NCBI GenBank assembly: GCA_902806395.1
Contig: CADCWH010000213.1
Coordinates: 1 to 7,565, forward strand
Direction of reading: 5' to 3'
From: an uncultured Thermomicrobiales bacterium
GTDB lineage: Bacteria; Chloroflexota; Chloroflexia; Thermomicrobiales; UBA6265
DNA: 7,565 bases
Positions 1 to 5,509 of this stretch are shown here, one piece after another. The notes under the pieces were generated by a model that worked only from the letters and a program-made list of their open reading frames with translations, was not told where the DNA came from and ran no database searches. Position 1 is the first letter of the stretch, and every line of letters starts with the position of its first letter. The translations under genes were made by a program, and so were the position numbers.

Positions 1-1
1 G

Positions 2-772
2 AGCCTCGTGGCATGCGGTGATGAGGGCGAACAGGACGACCCGACCGCGATCCTCACGCCCGACCAATCACCCACACCCAACGACATCGGGACGCCGGTG
101 GCGTCGCCAATGGCCAGCCCGGGGGCCGGCACACCAGTTTCCCCGCTCACCTCGGCGGCGACGGGAGTGTTGGACCGGGCCAGCGCCCGGCTCGGCGAAC
201 TGTCGACGATCCACTTCGAATTAGACGTGGACGGGACTACCTTCATTGACGAGGGTCAGTCGATTCAACTCCTCAGCGCCGAGGGTGACATCGTCCGGCC
301 CGATCGGGTCCGGGCATCGTTCTCGGCGAATGTCGAACAGACCGCCAATGTCACGATCCAGATCGTCACCATCGGCGCGACGACCTGGTGGACCAACCTG
401 GTCTCCGGCGAGTGGGGGCCCGCACCGGACGAGATCGGGTACGACGCGTCGGTGCTCTTCGACGAGACGGTTGGGCTAGGTGCCGTGCTTCGCCAATTCG
501 GTGAGGTCTCCCGGTTCGACGAGGAAGAGTTTGACGGTGATGCCGCCTACCACATCGCCTCGACGGTCCCCAGGACCCTGATCGACGCGGTGACCGCCAA
601 TACCCTGGACGGCGACCTGGTCGATGTCGATGTCTGGGTCGGGCGCGATAGCCTCGACATCCTGCGGGTGGTCGTGCGGGAAACCCCCGCCGCCGACTCT
701 GGCGACCTGGCGCGCTGGATCCTGGACGTTTCCGACCACGACGCGCCGGTGACCATTGACCCGCCCATCTGA
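2..772 (+). CDS. LprG/LppX-family lipoprotein, 5' end outside window
   Basis: Secreted lipoprotein, probably membrane-anchored by a lipidated cysteine and handling a lipid or amphiphile outside the membrane. The frame is open to the left edge. The first codons read S-L-V-A-C-G-D-E, and L-V-A-C is a classic lipobox with the Cys codon at 14-16. The GTG at 8 is therefore a valine inside the signal peptide, not the start; the true start and most of the signal peptide lie upstream. After Cys comes a Pro/Ser/Thr/Gly-rich tether of about 45 residues, then a domain of about 200 residues whose pattern (ASARLGELSTIHFELDVDGT, GDIVRPDRVRASF, TWWTN, a hydrophilic segment near the end) fits the LppX_LprAFG family. 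Members of that family in mycobacteria bind triacylated lipids in a hydrophobic pocket. The following MFS gene overlaps its end, as in lprG-p55. Family call is from pattern recognition; the ligand is not visible. Confidence 0.8.
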   Translation, partial: SLVACGDEGEQDDPTAILTPDQSPTPNDIGTPVASPMASPGAGTPVSPLTSAATGVLDRASARLGELSTIHFELDVDGTTFIDEGQSIQLLSAEGDIVRPDRVRASFSANVEQTANVTIQIVTIGATTWWTNLVSGEWGPAPDEIGYDASVLFDETVGLGAVLRQFGEVSRFDEEEFDGDAAYHIASTVPRTLIDAVTANTLDGDLVDVDVWVGRDSLDILRVVVRETPAADSGDLARWILDVSDHDAPVTIDPPI

Positions 773-2339
773 CCCCGCCGGCGTCGCCGTTCCGCCGACC
801 CACCGTGGTGTCCTGGCGGTTGCCCTGGCGGTGGTCTTCCTCGGCGCGGTCGACCTGACGGTCGTCGCCACCATCCTGCCCAGCCTGATCACCGACCTCG
901 GACTCAACTCCGCCGATGTCGACCGCCATATCTGGGTGGTCAATGCGTATCTGATCGCCTACCTCGTCAGTATCCCGATCGTCGGCAAGATCAGCGACCG
1001 GGTTGGCCGTATTGCGACGCTGCAAGCATCGCTGGCCGTGTTCGCGGTCGGGTCGGTCCTCTGCGCCACCGCCGATAGCTTCGCGGTCCTGGTCGCCGCC
1101 CGGGTCATCCAGGGCGCCGGGGGCGGAGCGCTCCTGCCGACCACGATGGCCCTCGTCGGCGATGTGGTGCCACGGGGCCGGCGCCAGGCCGCGCTTGGGT
1201 TAGTCGCGGCAGCGGACACGGTCGGGTGGGCGATCGGCCCAATATGGGGAGCGGTCGCGGTCGCGCTCCCGTTCGGCGGCGACCAGGCCTGGCGCCTCGC
1301 CTTCTGGGCCAATGTCCCGCTCGCGGCCATTGGCATGGCCGGCTTAGCCCGGACCGGCCGCCGTATTCCACGAGTCAGCGTCACGCGCGGCGGCCTTGAC
1401 ACCGTCGGCCTGACGCTGCTGGCGATCGCCCTGACCCTCGGCACCATGGCCTTATCCTCGGGCGGCGAACTAGGCGCCACGGCAACGAGTGGCACTCGGG
1501 CCTTCGGCGGCTCGACGAACCCACTCGGTGGCTATCTGCTGCCGCTCGGGCTCGGTGCCGTGGCCGTGGTCGGCGCGCTGGTCTGGTGGGAACGCCGCAC
1601 CTCGGCTCCGATCGTGCCACCCGCACTATTTGCCGCGGCCGCGTTTCGCGGCTCCCTGGCCGCGAACTTCCTCGTCGGCTTCACGTTGATCGTCGCGATG
1701 GTCGATATCCCGGTCGTCGTCGCCCTCACCGTCGCCAGCGATCGCGTCAGTACCCTCAGCGCGTCGCTTCTGATCCCCTACACCGGTGCGATGACGGTCA
1801 TGGCCTGGCAGGGGGGCAGGATGGCCGCACGTTGGGGCGACCGCACGACCGGCATCATCGGCCTCTGCCTGGCGGCCCTCGGCTACGCTGCCGCCTGGGC
1901 TCTCCTCGATGGTGACCGGCTCGGGCTCGTCTCCCCAGCCCTGCTGGTGGCCGGGGCTGGTTTCGGCATGGTGATTGCCCCGATCGGATCCAGCGCCCTC
2001 TCGGTGATCCCCGGCGCGGTCCGCGGCCTCGGTGCCGGTCTGCTGATGGTCGCCCGACTGCTCGGGATGACGATCGGCATCTCGGTCCTGACCTCATTCG
2101 GGGTCCAGCGACTCCAGATGCTGACCGGCGGCCTCGAACCGATCGACCCGGTCCCCGGTGAGACAACCGGCCAATTCCTGGTGCGGCAACAACGCTTCAT
2201 CGAGGAGGTCGCCATCCCGCTCGGTGTCCGCGTCGTGGAGGAGACGTTCCTGATTGCCGCCGTCCTGACGCTCGCGGCCATCATCCCGGTCACGATCATG
2301 GGTGAGCAATACCCGGGCGAGGACGACGCGCCCGCCTAA
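756..2339 (+). CDS. MFS exporter, DHA2 (14-helix) type, P55/Rv1410-like
   Basis: Inner-membrane proton-coupled transporter of 527 residues. DHA2 hallmarks are visible: D33 in the first helix (GAVDLTVVATILP), motif A at 77-85 (GKISDRVGR), motif B at 116-124 (RVIQGAGGG), and an antiporter-type motif C around 155-166 (TVGWAIGPIWGA). Against remembered Mycobacterium tuberculosis Rv1410 (P55, about 518 aa) many blocks align, including LPSL/TWIV-like early helices, GALLPTTMAL, FWANVPL, the WER before helix 9, and the late VARLLGMTIG with R434. P55 works with LprG in triacylglyceride/lipid export and drug tolerance; the lipoprotein just upstream supports the same role here. The TTG start is forced: an in-frame stop lies at 750-752 and no ATG/GTG occurs before the first helix. 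No good ribosome site precedes it, so translation is probably coupled to the upstream gene, which it overlaps by 17 nt. Drug efflux is the alternative reading. Confidence 0.9.
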   Translation: MTRPSDPAGVAVPPTHRGVLAVALAVVFLGAVDLTVVATILPSLITDLGLNSADVDRHIWVVNAYLIAYLVSIPIVGKISDRVGRIATLQASLAVFAVGSVLCATADSFAVLVAARVIQGAGGGALLPTTMALVGDVVPRGRRQAALGLVAAADTVGWAIGPIWGAVAVALPFGGDQAWRLAFWANVPLAAIGMAGLARTGRRIPRVSVTRGGLDTVGLTLLAIALTLGTMALSSGGELGATATSGTRAFGGSTNPLGGYLLPLGLGAVAVVGALVWWERRTSAPIVPPALFAAAAFRGSLAANFLVGFTLIVAMVDIPVVVALTVASDRVSTLSASLLIPYTGAMTVMAWQGGRMAARWGDRTTGIIGLCLAALGYAAAWALLDGDRLGLVSPALLVAGAGFGMVIAPIGSSALSVIPGAVRGLGAGLLMVARLLGMTIGISVLTSFGVQRLQMLTGGLEPIDPVPGETTGQFLVRQQRFIEEVAIPLGVRVVEETFLIAAVLTLAAIIPVTIMGEQYPGEDDAPA

Positions 2340-3052
2340 CCCGCCTGAGCCAGATCGCCCCCGGCAGTCGACGCCAGTGACGGTGCCGCCAGGGCGGCAC
2401 GGAGTCGTGTCATCCCGGCCGCCACCGGGGACGCGCCGTCGTAGAGAGCTGACCCGACCACCACTTTGGTCGCCCCGGCGTCCCGGACGGCGGCGATCGT
2501 GTCGGCGTTGACGCCCCCGTCGACCTGGATCGCGATCTCCCGGCCAGTCGCAACGACCATCCCCGCCAGCTTCCTGATCCGTCCAAGGGCTCCGGGGATG
2601 AATACCTGGCCACCGAACCCCGGGTTGACGCTCATGACCAACACCTGGCCGACGATGGGCAATAGCTCCTCGACCGAGACCAGCGGCGTCCCGGGGTTCA
2701 GCGTGACGCCCGCCACCATCCCGGCGGCATCGATGGCCTGGATCGTCCGATAGATGTGACGCGTCGCTTCGACGTGGACCGTGAGCACGTCGGCCCCGGC
2801 GGCGGCGAACGCGTCGACGTAGCGCTCGGGGTCGACCATCATGAGGTGGACATCGACCGGGAGTGCGGTAGCCCGGCGCACCGCCGCGACGATCGGTAGG
2901 CCGATCGAGATGTTCGGGACGAACAATCCGTCCATAATATCGACGTGGACGTAGTCGACCCCCGCTGCCTCGGCCTCAGCCAGTTGGTCACCGAGTCGCA
3001 GGAAGTCGGCGGTCAGGATCGACGGGCCGATCTGGATGGACGACTGGGGCAC
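2336..3052 (-). CDS. rpe: Ribulose-phosphate 3-epimerase
   Basis: Cytosolic TIM-barrel enzyme interconverting D-ribulose 5-phosphate and D-xylulose 5-phosphate in the pentose phosphate pathway. The 238-residue protein carries the full family signature: GPSILTADF at 9-17, HVDIMDG at 36-42, DVHLMM at 67-72, NPGFGGQ at 143-149 and QVDGGVN at 177-182. H36, D38, H69 and D178 match the metal ligands and the two catalytic aspartates of the family. I chose GTG at 3052 because it lies directly before the conserved first strand, gives the usual length and has AGAGGA 8 nt upstream; an ATG at 3148 would add 32 unrelated residues and overlap the divergent gene. The residues after about 222 form an Ala/Gly-rich tail. 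It is the only minus-strand gene here, its stop overlapping the stop of the MFS gene, and it diverges from the membrane-protein gene. Function is secure. Confidence 0.96.
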   Translation of the reverse strand: MPQSSIQIGPSILTADFLRLGDQLAEAEAAGVDYVHVDIMDGLFVPNISIGLPIVAAVRRATALPVDVHLMMVDPERYVDAFAAAGADVLTVHVEATRHIYRTIQAIDAAGMVAGVTLNPGTPLVSVEELLPIVGQVLVMSVNPGFGGQVFIPGALGRIRKLAGMVVATGREIAIQVDGGVNADTIAAVRDAGATKVVVGSALYDGASPVAAGMTRLRAALAAPSLASTAGGDLAQAG

Positions 3053-3060
3053 ACCCTGGC

Positions 3061-3066
3061 TCCTCT
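3061..3066 (-). promoter_or_regulatory. Ribosome binding site of rpe
   Basis: Reads AGAGGA on the minus strand, 8 nt before the GTG at 3052. It is the main reason, together with family alignment, to prefer that start over the ATG at 3148. Confidence 0.65.
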
Positions 3067-3113
3067 GCCGGCAGTCAAACGAGTACCCGGGATGCCGAGC
3101 GGCGTCGCCGGGG

Positions 3114-3119
3114 GGAGGA
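3114..3119 (+). promoter_or_regulatory. Ribosome binding site of the membrane-protein gene
   Basis: GGAGGA within a purine-rich run (3111-3121), 10 nt before the ATG at 3130. A strong site at slightly long spacing; it supports the ATG start. Confidence 0.65.
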
Positions 3120-3129
3120 AGTCGCACGC

Positions 3130-4062
3130 ATGGCAGACACGTCGGCACGCACGCGCCAGGGGCGACTCGCCTTTCCGCGTCAGTCCATCATCGGGGCGGC
3201 GCTGCTCATCGTCGCTTGGCCGATCGCCTGGTCGGGGCGCGAACCGTGGACATGGTACACGTTCGTCCCGCTCTGGCTGGGCTACATCTTCTCGCTGGAC
3301 GGCATCAACCTCATGCGGACCGGGACCTCACTCCTGACCCGCTCCCGCCGCGAATTTGCCTTCCTGTTCCTGACCTCGGCTCCGCTCTGGTGGATCTTCG
3401 AACTCTTCAACTTACGGATCGATAACTGGTTTTACACCATCCCCTTCGCCTATACCCGGTTCGAGTACGTCGTGCTCGGCTCCATCGCCTTCTCGACCGT
3501 CGTTCCCGCCATCTTCGAGACCGCGGAGTTCTATCGCTCCCTGATCGGGCGCCGCCCGGTCCGATGGGTGGCGGCCTTCGCGGGCGACGGCGGCTGGTTC
3601 ACTGCTGTGGTCGTTGGGCTGGCGATGATCGCCCTGGTGGTCCTCTTTCCCCGCCAGGCGTTCCCGCTGGTCTGGGTGAGCGTGTTCTTCTTCATTGACG
3701 GGATCAACCGGCGACTCCGACTCCCAAGCATCACCGAACAGACGGCCGCTCGTCGCTGGGACACCGTCGTGATCCTGATCCTGGCCGGATTGACCTGCGG
3801 CTTCTTCTGGGAGATGTGGAACTATTGGTCGGTCCCCAAGTGGACCTATTCCGTCCCCCACGCCGACTTCCTGCCCATCTTCGAGATGCCCATCCTCGGG
3901 TATCTCGGCTACATCCCCTTCTCGCTCGAGGTCTTCGCCCTCTACTACCTGCTACGCCGCTGCCTCGGCCCGACCCCAGCCGACTACGTGGCCTTCGACG
4001 ACCTGGTCGAATCCGGCCGGCGCCCGGCGCCAATCGGAGCCGCATCGCGACGTCAGTCCTAA
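3130..4062 (+). CDS. Polytopic membrane protein with internal duplication, unknown function
   Basis: I do not recognise the family. The 310-residue protein has about eight hydrophobic segments (roughly 18-36, 42-58, 75-93, 113-134, 155-175, 177-190, 211-230, 253-276) and a polar C-terminal tail from about 280. It is two copies of a four-helix unit. The motif DGIN recurs at 57-60 and 190-193; WWIFELFN at 87-94 matches FFWEMWNY at 225-232 (E91/E228 and N94/N231 align); W-x-Y-x-x-P at 100-105 matches 238-243; FE plus a Gly-rich helix follows at 111 and 251. Acidic and Asn residues inside helices at equivalent places in both halves suggest a shared binding or active site at the pseudo-twofold axis. 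The duplicated helices with aromatic-rich ends faintly recall heterodimeric-type lycopene cyclases, but the usual Pro-x-Glu-Glu motif is absent, so this is only a thought. It is divergent from rpe and ends 9 nt before the promoter of the FHA operon. Confidence 0.85.
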   Translation: MADTSARTRQGRLAFPRQSIIGAALLIVAWPIAWSGREPWTWYTFVPLWLGYIFSLDGINLMRTGTSLLTRSRREFAFLFLTSAPLWWIFELFNLRIDNWFYTIPFAYTRFEYVVLGSIAFSTVVPAIFETAEFYRSLIGRRPVRWVAAFAGDGGWFTAVVVGLAMIALVVLFPRQAFPLVWVSVFFFIDGINRRLRLPSITEQTAARRWDTVVILILAGLTCGFFWEMWNYWSVPKWTYSVPHADFLPIFEMPILGYLGYIPFSLEVFALYYLLRRCLGPTPADYVAFDDLVESGRRPAPIGAASRRQS

Positions 4063-4071
4063 CCAGTCGCG

Positions 4072-4101
4072 TTGACCACCTTTTCCGCGGCTCCCTATAC
4101 T
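4072..4101 (+). promoter_or_regulatory. Sigma-70-type promoter of the FHA-VanW operon
   Basis: TTGACC (4072-4077) and TATACT (4096-4101), each five of six to consensus, separated by 18 nt. Transcription would begin near 4108, giving a leader of about 85 nt before the FhaA-like start. It is the only convincing promoter in the window and sits in the longest intergenic gap (4063-4193), just after the stop of the upstream gene. It implies the four downstream genes form a transcription unit of their own. Confidence 0.7.
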
Positions 4102-4112
4102 GACCGGCGAGA

Positions 4113-4132
4113 CGGCGGGACGAGTCCCGTCG
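4113..4132 (+). promoter_or_regulatory. Leader hairpin / inverted repeat after the promoter
   Basis: An eight-pair stem (one G-T wobble) with loop CGAG, centred on the near-palindrome CGGGACGAGTCCCG (4116-4129). It starts about 5 nt after the predicted transcription start. No T-run follows, so it is not a terminator. It could be an operator bound by a dimeric repressor or a 5'-leader RNA structure that stabilises the message. The structure is seen directly; the role is inferred. Confidence 0.5.
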
Positions 4133-4179
4133 CGTCGTGGCCCGCCGAGCGCGCCGTCTTCTCGCGCGTTTAGCTCGTC

Positions 4180-4186
4180 AGGCGGA
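4180..4186 (+). promoter_or_regulatory. Ribosome binding site of the FhaA-like gene
   Basis: AGGCGGA, 7 nt before the GTG at 4194. The alternative GTG at 4137 has no comparable site and falls next to the leader hairpin, so this motif helps fix the start at 4194. Confidence 0.5.
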
Positions 4187-4193
4187 TTGTCCG

Positions 4194-4943
4194 GTGAACA
4201 TCTTCGAAAAGTTCGAGCAGTCGTTCGAGCGCCTGATGGAGGGATCGGTCGGGCGGCTCTTCCGAAGCCCGATCCAACCGGCGGAGATCGGCCGCAAACT
4301 CGAGCGGGCGATGATTTCCCGCCAGGTGGTCTCGGTCGATGGGACATTGGTCCCCAACGATTTCCGGGTCACCATGCACCCGCTCGACATGGTCCAGTTC
4401 GCCGATTACATGACTTCGTTGACGAAGCAGATGGAAGCGTGGATCACCGAGACTGCCCAGGACCGTGGTTTCAAGGTTGTGGACCGCGTCCGCGTCCAGA
4501 TTGCCGCCGACCAGGGCGTTCCCCGCCGCGCGATTCAGATCACCGCCGCGATCGCGGATCGGCCGGCCATCACGCCTTCGGCCCAGGAGCAGATCCAGCG
4601 AACTGAGGTGTTCCGCGTCATCCGAGAGACGAGCGGCATCACCCCCGTCCGACTCCTGTTCGTCGACGGACCGCGCAAGGGGGAAGAGGTGGTACTGCGC
4701 AAGGCCGTGACGACCCTCGGCCGGGCCCTCGACAACGACATCATCTTCGAGACGGGAGACGTCTCCCGCCACCATGCGCGGCTTGAGTTCGTCGAACAGG
4801 GGCTCAAGGTGATCGACCTCGACAGCACGAACGGCACCCGCGTCAATGGCAAGGTGATCCGCTCGCACCCGGTCCAAGTCGGTGACGAGGTGACCTTCGG
4901 CACATTGAAGGCGTCGGTCCTGCCCTACGCGGGCAAGGCCTGA
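4194..4943 (+). CDS. fhaA: FhaA-like protein: DUF3662 domain plus FHA domain
   Basis: Cytosolic phosphopeptide-binding regulator, 249 residues. The N-terminal 120 residues (FEKFEQSFERLMEGSVGRLF, then IQPAEIGRKLERAM, and later VPNDFRVTMHP) match the DUF3662 domain that opens actinobacterial FhaA. A short linker leads to an FHA domain at about 152-246 with all phosphothreonine-contact motifs: G176-R177, S191-R-H-H194 and STNGT at 211-215. Mycobacterial FhaA is about twice as long because of a long low-complexity linker that is missing here. In mycobacteria FhaA reads phosphorylated cell-wall factors (for example MviN) in the Ser/Thr kinase network. I start at GTG 4194 because FhaA homologues begin at this point; starting at GTG 4137 adds 19 Arg/Ala-rich residues read from leader sequence. 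It is the first gene of the operon, 19 nt before the FhaB-like gene. A phosphorylated partner is inferred, not seen. Confidence 0.9.
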   Translation: MNIFEKFEQSFERLMEGSVGRLFRSPIQPAEIGRKLERAMISRQVVSVDGTLVPNDFRVTMHPLDMVQFADYMTSLTKQMEAWITETAQDRGFKVVDRVRVQIAADQGVPRRAIQITAAIADRPAITPSAQEQIQRTEVFRVIRETSGITPVRLLFVDGPRKGEEVVLRKAVTTLGRALDNDIIFETGDVSRHHARLEFVEQGLKVIDLDSTNGTRVNGKVIRSHPVQVGDEVTFGTLKASVLPYAGKA

Positions 4944-4962
4944 CGGGAGCGTCTCCACCGCC

Positions 4963-5433
4963 ATGTCGACGACCCTCCCGGCCGACTGGTTCCTCCTCCT
5001 CCTACGCCTGCTGTTTGCCTTCCTGCTGCTCTTTTTCCTCTACCAATTGTTCAGGGTCCAGCTCCGTGAGCTGATGGCTCTGGCGATCCCGGCCCAGGCT
5101 GGCGCGCCGGCGGCCACTCCCCGCGCCACGCGAGCGACCTTCGTGGTGACCGACGGCGCCCGGAGTGACCTGGTACCGGGGACTGCCTTCGTCGTCACCG
5201 ACCGGGCGACCGTCGGGCGCCGGGTCGACGCCGATATCCACCTGGATGACCCGTCTACTTCCGCCGATCACGCGGAGGTGCGTTTCGCGAACCAGGACTG
5301 GTGGGTGGCCGATGTCGGCAGCACGAACGGTACACTCGTCAACGACCGGACGATCACCGCTCCGGTCCGCATCCGGGACGGGGATGTTGTACAGTTCGGA
5401 CGAATCCGGATGGAGTTCACCATCGGCCGCTGA
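4963..5433 (+). CDS. fhaB: FhaB-like membrane-anchored FHA protein
   Basis: A 156-residue protein, the same size as mycobacterial FhaB (FipA, about 155 aa). Residues 9-30 form one hydrophobic helix (WFLLLLRLLFAF and onward), followed by a basic/polar stretch and an Ala/Pro-rich linker to about 57. The FHA domain spans about 58-156 with G85-R86, S100-A-D-H103 and STNGT at 120-124. The Ser-x-x-His pair is kept, but the residue before His is Asp where FhaB and the upstream protein carry Arg or His, so specificity may differ. The helix should place the FHA domain at the cytoplasmic membrane face, where it could recruit phosphorylated envelope proteins. ATG 4963 follows a GGGAG at 4945-4949, at rather long spacing. 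It lies between the FhaA-like and VanW genes on one strand. Confidence 0.9.
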   Translation: MSTTLPADWFLLLLRLLFAFLLLFFLYQLFRVQLRELMALAIPAQAGAPAATPRATRATFVVTDGARSDLVPGTAFVVTDRATVGRRVDADIHLDDPSTSADHAEVRFANQDWWVADVGSTNGTLVNDRTITAPVRIRDGDVVQFGRIRMEFTIGR

Positions 5434-5496
5434 TCCTCCTTCGGACCAGCCACCGCGGTGTCCCGGCGCCCTTTTTCGCCCCGAGACGAGTGGAAC

Positions 5497-5502
5497 AAAG
5501 GA
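5497..5502 (+). promoter_or_regulatory. Ribosome binding site of the VanW-family gene
   Basis: AAAGGA, 7 nt before the GTG at 5510. It decides the start: the same frame is open back to 5165, but that part only overlaps the FhaB-like gene out of frame. The 76-nt gap 5434-5509 holds nothing else I can support. Confidence 0.7.
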
Positions 5503-5509
5503 CCTGCCA

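Noticed and set aside
366..1025. A 219-codon minus-strand frame across the lipoprotein-transporter junction
   Set aside because: Arg/Gly/Pro-rich antisense shadow without any recognisable motif, opposite two well-supported genes.
3065..3074. Perfect palindrome CTGCCGGCAG beside the rpe ribosome site
   Set aside because: Ten-base perfect palindromes are expected roughly ten times by chance in a GC-rich window this size; it does not extend further.
3073..3078. TTGACT on the minus strand as a -35 box for rpe
   Set aside because: No AT-rich -10 element follows at 16-19 nt, and the spacing would place the start site inside the coding region.
3053..3148. A longer rpe start at ATG 3148
   Set aside because: It would add 32 residues not found in the family and overlap the divergent gene; GTG 3052 has AGAGGA in place.
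4170..4964. A 264-codon open frame on the minus strand opposite the FhaA-like gene
   Set aside because: Acidic/Leu/Arg/Asp-rich low-information translation typical of the antisense of GC-rich coding DNA; the plus strand encodes clear DUF3662 and FHA domains.
5451..5460. Perfect palindrome CACCGCGGTG between the FhaB-like and VanW genes
   Set aside because: Same chance expectation, no promoter elements around it and no extension of symmetry; too weak to call an operator.
5465..5480. GGCG...CGCC hairpin with a T-rich loop, as a terminator after the FhaB-like gene
   Set aside because: Only four pairs and the T residues are in the loop rather than after the stem; it does not fit a rho-independent terminator.
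5165..5509. An N-terminal extension of the VanW gene
   Set aside because: It overlaps the FHA domain of the FhaB-like gene in another frame, reads as Ser/Arg/Thr-rich noise, and the GTG at 5510 has a good ribosome site just before the natural N-terminus.
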